Origin: Bondarzewia mesenterica
Lineage: Eukaryota > Basidiomycota > Agaricomycetes > Russulales > Bondarzewiaceae
Direction: 5' to 3'
NCBI GenBank assembly: GCA_004802705.1
Contig: SGPL01000064.1
Coordinates: forward strand, 27,555 to 91,554
Length of the DNA stretch: 64,000 bases
Part shown: in pieces, positions 1-12,601 of the stretch
How the letters are laid out: each line of letters starts with the position of its first letter
Position numbering within the stretch: the stretch's first letter is position 1
Made by a program: the position numbers and the translations under genes
The notes under the pieces: model-generated
Told to the model about the DNA's origin: nothing
The model's input: the letters and a program-made list of their open reading frames with translations, nothing else
Database searches by the model: none

Positions 1-931
1 GATAGAAAGGCTGTACGTGTATGGTACTCCTGAAAGTAAATCATGGAGTCTCTGGTATAACCGCGAAAATACTCACGACATTTATCTTTTCATTCATTCA
101 TGAGTGCGAGTGAGAAAAAAAAACACGCACTGCAAATGCGTTATGTGCATATCCGCTACGACGCCAACTTAGATTCTCACAGATGACTTCTAGGGGCGTT
201 AGAATCTCAACTGATCAGCTACTCACGTTAGTTGCAGACTTTATACAGAAGCAGGTTGCTGTCTGTACAAGGGAGGTCGACGGGCTTCCGGTGTTTTCCC
301 TACAATCGAGGCTAGTGCAATATGGGACGTCTTCCAGATAGCTTCCAAGGCACTCATGGTCACAAGGCACCTATGGATGCGAAAAGTGACCAACAAGGAT
401 GAAGCATGAGGCTTTGAGTACAGAGCCAGTGAATGTCGACGGTAGAGTCGGACGACTGACACGTTGCAGAGGTTATTACAAACACGTTTCCAGCGAGTTT
501 GCTGGCGCAGACAGTCTTAGAAGTGCCGATATGTTTTCTGGCTTCTGTGGAGAGTATATGGCGATGGATATTGAAGAAATTTCAACACGAGGAGAAGGGT
601 TGGCATCTAAAATGATCTAAAAGCGGGTGGCAAGCAATTTCCATCTCTTCCTCCGCCCACGTGGCAATTCTACTTTATCCGCTCCTTAGACTGTCACCAC
701 CAGCTTTTGTCGTTGTCACTCACGGTGAGCAGTAGCATATCAACGAGTTATTGTTGGAACATCTTGAGAATCGTGTTTGTAGCACTAATCGGAAACTTTC
801 GCGGTGTTTCAAGGCTCGCTTGCCGATACCGGTCCTAATTTTTTCTTATTTGAACACCCTGCACTGGATCCCATTCTCTACAATCACGTCGTACCCTCTC
901 TAGGCTCAACGTCAGCTCTCGGGTGGTACCC
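1..931. other. Intergenic, no gene recognised
   Basis: No open frame longer than about 73 codons occurs here and none of the short ones resembles a known family. The stretch from about 620 to 931 is the likely promoter and 5' leader of the Sec7-domain gene that starts at 932; no clear TATA box was seen. Confidence 0.5.
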
Positions 932-3900
932 ATGCAACAGCAATCGGCCGCAGAACAGCGTGCCTTCGCTGTCGCAAGGCTCAAGCGCGCCGCATCTTTA
1001 CCTCGAATGAAAGATGGTCGAAGACCACCCATGCATGTCGAGGCTGTTAGCGAGGGTGAGAAATCTCAGGGAGAGAAGGCAGAGGAGCAGAACGAGGATG
1101 AGAGCCCCCGCATATCTGGCGCTGGAGGCGGTATGAATGGGAATGCAGCCGGGGAGAAAGAGAATGCTGAGAAGGAGGAGATCGAGGTCAAGGCGGAGGA
1201 AGACAAGACAGAAGAAGAGGCTATAATTGCGTCTCCACCACAGACTCCTCTACCGTCAGAGGAGCCTATGCCCAAATCTAAACGACGGTCACGGTCGCGT
1301 TCGAGGGGAAGAGGGTCGAAAGACTTCAAGAACAAGACGAGAGCTTTGCAGTCTCCTGTACCAAATCCATCGACCGCAAACGATTCTTCTCCCGACGAAG
1401 ATCCGAATCCCATCCTTTCGCCGCTCAATGGTCTTAGTTCGCCACCGTTAATTTCTCCCATCCCATCCCATTTCGCCCTCCTCCAACAGCGTATGTTCGC
1501 ATCGCCAGAACCAGGAATGATGTATCCCGGGACATCACCACCGACCCCGATGTTACCAACGCTTCAGGATATCCAACGAGAGGCCCTTCAGCGAGGTTTA
1601 TTTCGCTCAAATAGTGCGGCAGCGCGGTTGATTGCCTTGCAGCAGCTCACCGGCGAATCCTATGACCAGTCGTTTCCTTCTCCGTCCGCGACGCCGCTAC
1701 TAGGGTTGGGTAAATTAGGGAGAAATAACACAGTCGCGGGAGGTGAGCGGACAGCTGCGCGAAGGCTAATGATGCGGAGGCTGGGCGAGCGGCTACGCGA
1801 GACCGATGCGGAACAGACCAGTGGTGGGGAGGAGCCGACCGTAGCCCCACCTAAACGCAAACGTCGCTCAAGGCGAGGGTCGACGAACCGCTCCACTGTC
1901 GTCGATGACCGGGAACTGTCTTCGACAACGGCAGCGAACACACCCGTTGTACCGTCATCATCGTTGCCATTGTCATTGGACAATTTACCCGATCCACCCC
2001 GGCCCCCATCCGCAGCACGAAGTCCTACGCCAAGCGCGCGCATGAATAGCATTGAGCGGAGTAGAGAAGATGCGTTGGCAAAACTAACAGGATCGCCAAC
2101 GACTTCCTACGAATATGAGACGGCGCTGGAGCGGCGGGGTGTGGTCGTTGAGGACGATGATATGCCCGAGCGACTATCACCCCCGCGGGCGCCATTTGCC
2201 GGTCTTCCGAGTACACCAACTCGTGCGGGCGATGCGCGCCCCCCCTCATACCTCAGATGCGGCGTCAAGTATATTTGTCGACTCTGCCGGCGTCGGCGTT
2301 CCTGTTTTCCTATCAGAGACGATATATCGACAGCAGGAGAAGTTCCCAACGAGCCCGTTTGCTACGCCGCTCAAGGAGCCGTCTGGTATAGAAGATGAAG
2401 AAGACGAGATGTTCCAAATGAATGGCGACATCTCTCAGTGGAATGGTGGATATGACCGGGAGATCAGTTGGGTGGCAGACCCTGGTTCGTATCGCATCCA
2501 ATAATTCATTTGCACATTCATACTCATAGTCGCGCATCTAGTACCGGAATCTCGTCGAGCACCTATCGACGACGACGATTATGACGATGCGGAAGACGCG
2601 GAAGGCTATCGTACTGTTCCGATTGACCAACCTTCAGATGAAGATGATGAAGCTCTCTCACCGCAGCCGTCTTCGGATTCTAAGGAGCTCGTCGTTGAAT
2701 CGGAGTCTACACCAGAACCGACTACGTCCAATGCCCCGCCTTCGCCATCATCAGGAATAGCCCCTCAGACCCACCTCAGCGACGATTCATCATCTCGCAT
2801 CTACCCCGCTCGCCTCTCCGTTGCATCACCAGTCAATCCAGAGTTGTCGTCTGCGAACACTGAATATGTCGACTGGGAGGATTCTCTGCGTGTCATCGCC
2901 ACAGACNCTACTCCAAAAAAAAAAAAGGTGGAGACGGTGGAACAATCAGCAAGTGGGACAAAGTCAAGAATGCGTTCGTGCGGACAGGTTCGAGTGGTGG
3001 GAGACGGTCGCGGACAAACAGCATTCGGGAACGAAATCCCAATACTGATTCAAGCGTAAGTCGGGAGAGCGGGGCAAGCCTCACAGGTAGTACGAAAGGT
3101 GAAACAGCTGATCGTCATGCATATTTTTACTGCTGAACTGATGTGCAACCCCTTTTCTAGAATTATCCCTACCGATATTTCCCAGTTCTCCCGGTGCAGT
3201 GTCCCCTGTGCCTCCAGCTTCAACGGAAACAATGCATAAGTACACTGATGCGAAGCTCTTCCCCTTCCCTGGCATGAAGAAGCTGGAGGAGCAGATGAAG
3301 CGGTCAGGAGGACAAGCGTTCAATGTCTCGTCTCCCGATATTATCTTTACGCCCAACAGCGACGACCTATCTGGATCCAGTCCCACATCCTCGCAAACTC
3401 CTCATCCCTCTCCGGATACCCCACGGGACCGGAAGCTGTCCCATCAAGCATCAGACTCCCGTCTTCTCGCCAAATTTAGCGGTCTGAATTCACCCCCCGC
3501 TCTTTCGGCATCAGCATCATCGTCGTCACAACCAGAGTATTACACATCTTCTACCAATGGGATCGGATGGCTCAATGGCAAATTGCCCACGAACCGGGAA
3601 GGCGTCAAGAAGTGGCTCAGCGCCAAAAAGCTTTTTCCTTCTCAACCATCTCAGCCTTCATACCCCAGTCTTCAGGTTCCACCTCCAACGCTCGACACGC
3701 GCCCGAAACTCGTGAGCAAAAAGCCATCGTTATCTGACCTTCTCAAAGGACGAAAAGAAAACGAGATCATGACGGATTGGGAAGATCTCTCGAAAACTCC
3801 TACCAGCACCAGTGGAAGCACCTTATTGGGCAAAGGGTCGACAAATGGTAGGGAGTCTACTGCACGAGAAGCTTCTATTGGCCCCCATGAGTCGCCGCCT

Positions 3901-6098
3901 GTAGCGGAAGCACCAAAAGATGTCACTGGCCCATCTCCAGGTTCACATTCGCCTAATGGAGAAGCTCAGTATGTACCATATCCTGCACATCGGGATGATA
4001 CCACTTTGCCTTTACCCTCGCCACCTGATTTGAACTCCACGACACCTGATCCTATGTCTTCTTTGGACGAGTTTCCGATACGATCATCAATATCAACGCT
4101 GTCATCGATTCATTCACCGGAACCTATGACAATTCGATCTCGAGGCTCTGTCACGCTCGAACGTCTTGACGCGCTACTCACCCGAGGGCCTAGAGGATTG
4201 CCAGACCCTTCTTTGCTTGATGGCCCACCTCGGCAGCTCGTTTGGTCATCAGCTGTGCTCCAGGTTGCTAACTCCAATACGGTCAAAGACCGCTTCTTGT
4301 TCTTGTTTAATGACATGTTGGTCATTGCCAAACCAGTCACACAGGATCAGGAATCATTATTGGATACGACAAAACCTTCCCCCCTCGACCGCAAGTTCAT
4401 CGTGAAAAGCGTCGTGCGGCTCCGCCAATTGCGATTGACGGCTGATCGGGATGACCCGCAGACCAAGTCGTACAGTATGACCATTGCTAATCGTCCCCCA
4501 CTCCTCCGATCTTTCGTTGTGCAATTTAGTCGGGAGCCAGACCATGCTATTTCGTCTTTCTTCGAGAAGACAGGGGCAAGCGATGATCCGGTTGTCCTTG
4601 GGCAGCTGCTATTCAAGGCTTTGGACTTGGATCGGGCCAGACTAGGCAGTTATCTCTCACGACGGACGTCGAAGGTTGTCCTCAAGGCCTATATTGACGG
4701 CTTCGGGTTTTCTGGTATGCGAGTCGACAGAGCTCTGCGTGTTTTCCTCCAGTCTCTTCATATCCCTTCGTCCTCACGATCGTCACACTCCAATCCGATC
4801 GATTATATGGTGGATGCGTTTGCCAGTAGATGGTACGAGGCCAATGCTGGGATTGTTGCTTACGACAAGGACTTGGCTGTTCGAGTCGTCCGTGCCCTCG
4901 TCCAGCTGAACGAAGTCCTGCATGGTGGTCTCGTGCAGGAGCCAGGACCTCCAGGACCCCTGAAACGGAACGTGACCAACCGTGATTTCATAGATGCATT
5001 TAGAAGATACGACGCTCGGTGTCTCGTTTCTGATGACCTATTGGACAAAATGTACGCCTCTATCCGGCGAGAACCACTGTCGCAAGCTCGGAACCCTGCT
5101 ACCACTGCCATTGCCGATCTCACAATCACTGTCAAACGCCCCGTACCCCCACGACTCACCTACCGAATGCAGTCCGAACCCATTATCCTCCGAATCCCCC
5201 AGGCTGATCCCAACTTTTTCATTATCCTTCATGGCCAAGACCTCATCTTCGACCCACCTATGCTCAATTTCTCCCGCTCCGCCGAGGCCTCCTTCCGCAT
5301 CACCGGCACCTCCCTCGGGTTTAAGACCCTCTCCTTCTCACGCTCCGGCCAGAACACTCTCATGTACTCCGGCCTACCGCTTAGCTGTCCCATCGTTGTT
5401 GAGAGAAGTTTCATGCGCAATACCTTCCAGGTCGCCTTTGCAAATCATGCACAGGAGAAAAGAAGGTATATGTTCAGCGTGGACGATCCGGTCCTTAGAC
5501 ATAATTGGACGGCGAACTTGAAGCATTATGTTGACCTTGCGAATGCGAGCGCAGCACAAGTTCCCGGACCAAGTCGCTTCCGGCAGGCAGCAGACGAAAC
5601 AGCGTTTATGGTGCTACAGGAAACGCTAATCTCTTCCGAGGATCACGAGTGGGACAAGAGCTCACAACCGGTATCGGCCTCTCCTTCACCAATGCCTGCT
5701 CATGGCTCCACCTCTCAACTGGGAATGGGCGTCAATGGATCTGCAGCTGTAATATCGCCGCTTTCGCCTCGCCGTAGTCGTAGTCGTTTGGAGGGTGGTT
5801 CATCACATGTGCGCTCGAAGTCGCGCAGCCAGATATATCATCGACATGGACCAGGCATGGTAGAGCAGCAAGAGCTCGATTTGCTGTTGGCGACGACGCG
5901 ACGCCGTCGGAGGGGACGCTGGAGCATGAGGTGCAGATTGAGAATGTGACGAAGTTGTGGTCCGGGAAGGAGTTGGAGATGGTGTGTCTGCAGAACAGTC
6001 TGATCGCGGTTGCGTTGGATAGAGTTGGTGCGGGTTCTGAAGAGACTCGTGAAAGCGGGTCTCAGTTGTATTCGCCTTCACAGGTCGCTGTCTCATAG
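932..6098 (+). CDS. Sec7-domain Arf guanine-nucleotide exchange factor with PH domains
   Basis: Predicted exchange factor for Arf GTPases acting at membranes. The N-terminal two thirds is a low-complexity Ser/Pro/Arg-rich region with acidic patches. A PH-like domain lies at about 4150-4560 (DRFLFLFNDMLVIAKPV), a Sec7-like domain at about 4590-5090 (GMRVDRALRVFLQSL, then YMVDAFASRW), and a second PH domain at about 5140-5550. The start is the ATG at 932; the GTG nine bases upstream is ignored. Introns are read at 2485-2541 and at 3087 or 3099 to 3160. Reading the whole protein needs frame changes at the C7 run (2239-2245), at the N plus A12 run (2907-2926) and near 5860-5895, after which the tail (LWSGKELEMVCLQNSL) runs to the TAG at 6096-6098. 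The domain order resembles fungal Syt1/EFA6-type factors. The breaks may be errors or decay; the glutamate-finger motif of Sec7 domains is not visible. Confidence 0.8.
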
Positions 6099-7013
6099 CG
6101 TTGTAGAAGTTGTGTGTTTTGATACCCCTACAGTGTGAGTTCTTGTCTTCGTCTTCTGGTCTCTGCTACCCAAATCTAATGATGTGTCACTTCTGCAGTT
6201 CATCCTCCTGCACGTCTCACCATCTAATCTTCCTTGTTCATCCATCCACATTTCTCGTTGCATCTCTTCTACTCTCTCCTCTGGGACCGGTATCTATGGG
6301 TTCTCCCTTCTCTCACTCTCTCACACTATCTCTTTTTATTCTCTTGGTCCTCTTGTCTCCATCGTTCCTATTTAACGACCTCAACATATACTGTCACTCC
6401 TTTAGTTAATCCCGCTACTTATTACGCGTTGCTCTTTTGGTGCTTGTTCATGGTCACATCGCTCTCTCACACATCTTTTCCTACCTCGTTCTCGCTTACT
6501 CGTACGCACGTTGCTCTGACTGAAATTTCAGTTGTATGATCTCACGCGGATAATTGATGCGTGAGAGCCAATGAGTGCGCAAAGCCTTGGTGCGGTAAAA
6601 GGGATTTGCCGCGTCACTGTGCGCGGACGCATGAGAACCGGCACGGAGCGATTCGCACTGACGTGGTGCGAGCAGTGGAGTGGTATGCAACACCCTGCAA
6701 CACCACTCTTTTCGACCACGCCTGCTGCTGCGGGGTCACAACTTGGAAGCTTTCAGCTTCAATGCTTGGCCTCAAAATCAGGCGGGTGACAACCGCAGCA
6801 TCGTCGGCCGCCTTCTTATGTGAACCTGTTCGCTGTGAGATTCTTAGACGCGCCGTTACTACGTGTCACTGTGTAAACTTTCCGCTATTTAGTCGGCACC
6901 AGAGATCCAGGGCAAGAAACAGCTGTTTCGTTCTTCTGTCTTCACCCAGATCCATCCGCACCTCTTCCCCATTGCGATTGTCACCGTTACCGTTGCTGTC
7001 GAAGAGACTTAAC
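6099..7013. promoter_or_regulatory. Intergenic, pyrimidine-rich tract
   Basis: The interval between the Sec7 gene and the transporter holds a strongly CT-rich tract at about 6180-6510, as often seen upstream of basidiomycete start sites. From 6561 to 7013 the frame of the transporter stays open without a stop, so part of this may be translated as an N-terminal extension. Confidence 0.4.
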
Positions 7014-8544
7014 ATGGTCAATACGAAGGGAGGAGAGTCGATGAAAAGGCATTCGACGAAGAGTCCGGGAGAAAAGGACAAAACTGGAGCAGTGCATGAT
7101 CATGCACCTTCGCATTCGCATGGGATCTTCGGCCACAGTCATTCACATGGCGAGGAGGATGGTCATGCACATGGTGGGGACGTCGCAGAGGCTTTGCAGA
7201 AAGGTGTTGGTGAGTTCCTGTCGAGCAATTATTATCTGGACTCCAGTATTAATATTCAGGCGTCCCTCGCCTGTGAAGCCGATAGAGGCAGCAGGATAAC
7301 GCTCATTGGATTGGCTGCTAATGTAGTACTGACAGGCGCAAAGGGACTCGCGGGATGGTATATGAATTCAGCAGCATTGCTCGCGGATGCTGGGCATGCT
7401 CTTAGTGGTGAGTAGCAGCTTTTGTTTGTGCCTTCCTTCCTTCTGGTACAATTGCTGGGAAGTGTATACTGGACTATCCCGACGTCCGTGAAATCGATTA
7501 TTGCTGAACTATTGAGGAGGAAATGAACGCAGACATTCGTCCGTCCAAAGCTGAGTACTGCGTGCTCATAGATGTCCTACATTTCTAGACCTCTTGGGCG
7601 ACTTCGTCGTCCTATTCTCCTGGCGGCTCTCACGCCGACCTCCAACCGCCCGCTACCCTTATGGCTTCGCCAAATTCGAGACCGTGGGTACCACCGTAGT
7701 CGCGCTTCTCCTCATCGGTGGCGCGCTGGGCATCGGCTTCCACTCCATATCCCTCCTTCTCAGCACCCTCGCCGAAACTGCCGATACCCTCCCTGCTGGC
7801 CCCTTACACACCGCCATTGAAAACGTCACTGCCGTTGCGCAGAATATACCCGCGATTGGCTCGGTCATCGGACACGACCATACGCATGCACTTGATCCGA
7901 ATGCCGCGTGGTTTGCGGCAGCGAGTGTGGTGGGAAAGGAGTGGTTATTTAGGATCACGAAGAAGGTGGCGGACGAAGAAAGTAGCCCAGTGCTCCTTGC
8001 GAACGCTTACCATCACCGGAGCGATGCGTACTCCAGTCTCGTCGCCCTGGTGGCGATTATGGGCAGTAGTTGGTTCCCCACATTACCACTAGATCCAATT
8101 GGAGGTAAGGCTCTGTTATATTTTCTCTCTCGACATCAGTGACATCGATCATATTTTCTCTCAGGTTTTCTGGTCTCTGTCGTCATCCTCAGTCAAGGTG
8201 TCTCGATATTACGCGGCGCCTTTGGCGAACTTACGGATGCTAGTGCATCACCGTCGACAACACATTCCATCTCCCGAGCCCTCAATACCCTTCTCTTGAA
8301 TTCTTCCGCCTCACCATCGCCTACATTGCTCAAAGTACACGACATCCGTGCCAAGCGCACGGGCGCACTGCTGTTTGTTGACCTCGTCGCGGAGGTGCCA
8401 GGGTCTCTGAGCGTGGAGGAGACGACAAAGCTCGAGGAGACCATCGTGGGTGCTTTGAGGGAAGCAAGGAAGGAGATTGCGGAGGTCAACGTCAAGTTCA
8501 GGCCTATTTCTACTGGGCACTCGGAGGAGCATAATGATCATTGA
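7014..8544 (+). CDS. Cation diffusion facilitator, mitochondrial metal transporter (MMT1/2 type)
   Basis: Membrane metal transporter of the CDF family, in yeast linked to iron export from mitochondria. The N-terminus is His-rich (HDHAPSHSHG, HSHSHGEEDGHAHGG). Core features are the first membrane segment ending NSAALLADAGHALSD, then DLLGDFVVLFSWRLS and RYPYGFAKFETVG, which match MMT-type CDF proteins, a HDHTH loop, YHHRSDAYSS, and a cytosolic C-terminal domain. Clear introns lie at 7408-7588, where splicing restores the HALSD junction, and at 8105-8164. A further intron probably starts near 7210 (GTGAGT) and ends near 7278, which would remove an unconserved insert before DRGSRITLIG. The start used is the ATG at 7014; the open in-frame extension upstream, with an ATG at 6762, is rich in Arg and Ser and could hold the mitochondrial presequence. 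Stop at 8542-8544. Confidence 0.85.
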
Positions 8545-9033
8545 AAAAAAAATCATCGAATCTGGGTTCACGGTTTTTGTGACCGTTTTCGCTCTTCGTT
8601 CCAGTTCTGTCACTGTTGTATCTATCTTACATATTGCCCCCGCAGTGTCAACTCCACGCAAAGATGTACTTTTCTTTGTTCGCCCCATTTCCATGTAACA
8701 AGCATTTAGAATAGTAAGCGAGGAGTTTTCTGGGATTCAGCATTGCTTTTCTGCCAATCTGGATCTGCTGCGCATTCAAGTCATGCGATTGCTCGGTCGA
8801 AGCACAGTACGCACAAAGCACCTGAAAGTCCTATGGAAAGAAAATCTATGGATGGAGCCGCACATGCGTTTACAAATTGGCTATCCAGTGATGTGTGGGT
8901 AGTCACGAATAGCTCATCTCACTCGCATTCTTTCATTGCATATTATTTTCCGCAGCTAGCTTCGCCATCTTGTCTGGGCCAAGTTAACGCTTCTCCATAG
9001 CTGATATCATAGCCCACTGGCGGATGCGTGACG
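8545..9033. other. Intergenic, no gene recognised
   Basis: 3' flank of the transporter. One 85-codon frame is present but shows no recognisable domain. The left edge of the tandem duplication lies at about 9034. Confidence 0.5.
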
Positions 9034-9307
9034 TTCAGCATCGTGATCTTGGAAGAGGTGCACAGGCAGCATTGCGACTATTGATAATTATCAGGTCGCA
9101 CCGGAAGTTCGGGTTAGATGCAGATTGATTTGTTACCAGCCTACATCGTTGATCCCCTGGTCCGACGGATCTGACTGCAAGGAGGGGGAGGGTGATCCGA
9201 TGAACAGAGTTTGTAACTTACGAGGAATGGATTATCAATATTATTGAGACATTGTGGAAAGTACACTGTGACAGCTGACAGAGGTACTCTGACACCGGGC
9301 ATCGAAT

Positions 9308-10503
9308 TCACAATTGAGTCTTGCCAGATGTACTGGTTCCCTTATTGCAGTTCTTTGTTCCAACGCCCCCGTATCCACCGCAGTTAGTAGCAGAGCCGGT
9401 GTTGTCGAGGACAATTGTGAAGGTAGTGCCGTCAGCGAGGCGACCTGTACCTTGGCCATTCTTGTAAAAACCTGATGGGATGGTCAGTAGCGAGCAGGTA
9501 CGCTCTGCGTCGATCACTGACCGGAAATAGTTCCCCCTTGACCTTAATGGTGACATTAAATTTAACATCGGGGATTGCAGGTGCAATTATTGGAAAATAT
9601 ACTTACTGGAGTTCTGTCCTTTGGGAACACACCGAGTCGCGACGTTGGTTATAGTTTGGCCTTCCTTCGTGCTGGCAAATGGGAATTCGTCACACGAATA
9701 ACCCGCAGTGAAACCTCTTCACAGACGGTGAGCAGATTGAACAGATCCATCATCAGACCAAACTTACTTCTTCGCGCTACAATAGTTCGGATTGGACGAG
9801 CCGCAAGCGTTCTTCTTTCGGGCAGCCTGGCATTTGGGCACGCTGTCACGCTGAACAGTTAAGGACCACTCCTGCTTCTGGTTCTTGCAGTAGACGCCGT
9901 AGCACATGTTGTTCTGAGACGAACCGTCAGAATACATTAATGCGCACGAGAGAAGAAGAAAAAGCTCACACAAACTTCATTGATCTTACTGCAATCAAAT
10001 TCGAGATTGTATGCGATGAGCACGGCGCGGCTGACTGCATCGACCGTTTCTACCTTGCGCCATCGCATTGTCTCGTCATCATCCCAAGGCGACGTGTCAT
10101 TGCCATTGAGCATGCGGGGGACATTGACTAGTTCTCGTTTCCCAGACGAGGTGCAAGATCTATATATTTTGAGCAGGTTTATTCAGGAGACAAGGAGGGA
10201 GACTAGGAAGTGCTTACTCCTCGCAGGGATCGCAGCCCCCATCACCACTCGCGCCATCGTCCTGAAGGCGAGAGTAGATTAATGGGTGATACTGTTGACA
10301 TATGAGTTATATACATACTCGACGCATCATCCCAAAGTCCCGCGCGCCTACATAAACCTGTCCAAAAAAAACATGCGATGAGACCAAGGTCACCTGAGGG
10401 TAATGAAACAGTAAAAGTAAGTGCGTACATCACGAGCGACCACCGATGTCAAGAATATGGTAAGGCTGCTGAGAACGAAAAGAGTCTTCTTGAAAGCGAA
10501 CAT
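9308..10503 (-). CDS. Secreted NucA/NucB-type deoxyribonuclease, copy 1
   Basis: Predicted extracellular DNase of about 265 residues in roughly eight exons. The first exon (ATG at 10501-10503) encodes a hydrophobic signal peptide ending near SVVARD. The middle part is Cys-rich (GGCDPCE, SCTS, NNMCYGVYCKNQ). The C-terminal part carries the NucA/NucB signature GYSCDEFPFAST followed by CVPKGQNSSQGG and a Gly/Asn-rich tail ending SGKTQL. Splicing was read from GT..AG pairs that restore this motif, including a 21-base exon between GTAAGTATAT...ATTAAG and GTCAGTGATC. The stop is at 9308-9310. The same structure recurs in copy 2, which supports the model. A TATA box lies just upstream. NucA/NucB nucleases are best known from Bacillus; secreted fungal relatives may serve nutrition or antagonism, which is inference here. 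Confidence 0.82.
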
Positions 10504-10550
10504 GTTGGAGTGATATGGACTATTGCACTGTGTATATTCAACAGCTCTGG

Positions 10551-10558
10551 TATTTATA
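10551..10558 (-). promoter_or_regulatory. TATA box of nuclease copy 1
   Basis: On the reverse strand the sequence TGTATAAATACC lies about 50 bases upstream of the ATG at 10503. The equivalent TGTATAAAC lies upstream of copy 2. Confidence 0.55.
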
Positions 10559-10559
10559 C

Positions 10560-12590
10560 ACCTTGCCAATGGTGAAATACTTGTCAGCGAGCTACAGCAG
10601 CTATATCTCGAAGCTGTGACGACCCTTGTGTATCCTGTGTTTCACGGAGGCATCAGAGACTTTACCTTAGGGAGAAACATTGGTAGATGCGTTCATGACT
10701 TTTGAGGTTAGCTATTTCCTGGTTCGTCGGTTTCAAGAGCGTATTCCGGCGCCGTCCCATTTTTGTGTGGCGGTCCCAGCGCCCGCCTGAGCGCTGTCGA
10801 CAAGTGATCACAAAACAGGATTGATGGCACTGAGACTTGGTCACGATGCAACATCCATAATGAAATGAGAAGCTCCTAAGGGCCTGGCAAGATTTGCCCC
10901 GTCAAATTCTGACCGGAACGTGAAACAGAACACTTGTATCCGACCCCGCTGGGAAATAAATGATCAACCTCACAGTACCGATACGTACCGCGGCGTATGT
11001 GTGTTCAACCAGCATAAAACCCATGCAACATCGGGTTGACTGTCTTCCTGACGTTGATGCAGCAATGAGCGTCAGTGTGAATGCGGCATGAAAGGGAACT
11101 GAGAGAGGGGCTCACATGAGGACTTACTTGCTGCGATCGGAAACTGTAGACAAATTCCCAGACCGAGCAGAGCATATGGAAACCGAGTACCGTGTCATCC
11201 GTGATTGTGGAAACTGGAACGTCCTGCCCCATTTTCAGTGCCAGGCTATGCACAATGGAATGATGAACATACCTTGGACACGAATAACTGTTCCTTTCGA
11301 TTCTGGACCGATGACAAATAGATTGAACAGAAGTTGTCGCTCAACAGCAGATGACAATGTGGCAATAACGACAAATAGGATAGAAGTAAATTCAAGTTAG
11401 TCTCACCGTGGCCGTGCCATACGCCGTGTGCAAGAATGTACAGCACCTAGGCCGGGCACTTTATTGAAGTGGCGAAAGACGCAGATGAAAGCGAACGAGT
11501 TAAGAGATGATCGATGAACCAGCAGTGCAATGTTTCTCTCGAGATCTCGGCATGCCAGTTATTGAATGCCTGTCAATGAAGTATCGCACGTATGATCAAA
11601 AGGCTCTACGGACACTGCATACCCTGGATGATGTCGGGTGCATCGTGAACCTTTACCTCTAGAAGACGCCTGCATGTTCAGCTACATCAGCATCGCAGCA
11701 GATGAAGTCCACAGCTTCTTTGCAATGATTTTCGTCTCATATCGCAGCGTCAATCAGGATGGCTGTACATGGCTGTTCCAAACTGAGACGATCATGATTG
11801 CTTACGTGCCGATGAATCGCTGAATAGCCCAAAAAGGCGCGACGACGAGTAGAACGGGGGCGGACTCCGGGCGGATCAGAAGTCCAAACTTCTCAGGACA
11901 GACTAACTCAGTCCAGCTCCACTCTGAGATTGGTGAATGAACTGATGATATTGGGTTTCATGCATTTAGAGCAGGCATTTGCAACTGCCGATTGATATAA
12001 GGACAATGCACGGCGGACGCGATAGCTCTAGATCAAGGATATCGGCGTCAATTCTACCGAGCCAGGGTTCGACATGGTCCAGAGCAGAGCCCTGAGTGGT
12101 AAAAGAACTCAAAGAGGGAGTTCAAGAAGGGACAATTTATGAGAGATGATCATCTACCATAGTCGCATTGTCGTGAAACCTGAACGGATCCGAATGGTAG
12201 CACATTGATGAGTACTTACAAGCACAGGAAAATGAAACGGCCGCTTTCACCATCGATCTGTCGGGTCGAAGACCGAGCAACGCGAACAACCCATTTCGCA
12301 AGTCGGTGATATGGACCAGCCATGGAACTTCTTTGCCAATAGGGTGGGATCTAGTAGGGTGGGATCTAGCGATAATTGGAGTAAAGAAGCACTTACACAG
12401 CGAGCGTTCTTGAACGGATCAGACGATGTACCCAGGTTGAACGGAAACTTGTATGTCAACTGTGAAACACTGTGACAAACGCCCTAACCCACCTTCATAC
12501 GGCCCATCAATCGCTATTCTTCCTACGCAAAAGAACGCGACAAGAGATGACGAGCTCATTCAAGGACGATTGAGAACGAAAGATGGTAGT
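10560..12590. other. Unassigned duplicated region, possible remnants of an intron-rich reverse gene
   Basis: No confident gene. On the reverse strand there are short coding-like pieces next to plausible donor sites, for example TYKFPFNLGTSSDPFK at about 12400-12460 before GTAAGTGC, a hydrophobic stretch at about 11275-11390, and TVLGFHMLCSVWEFVYSF at about 11110-11190. Several have counterparts in unit 2 (15490-16440), but there the hydrophobic piece is not preserved. A 14-base direct repeat (AGGGTGGGATCTAG) occurs twice at about 12340-12370. I cannot assign a function. Confidence 0.3.
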
Positions 12591-12601
12591 CGTCCTCCGA
12601 G

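Noticed and set aside
399..620. A 73-codon forward frame near the left edge
   Set aside because: No recognisable domain and no supporting context.
8743..9000. An 85-codon forward frame
   Set aside because: No domain, no codon pattern distinct from its surroundings and no homologous copy in the duplicated unit.
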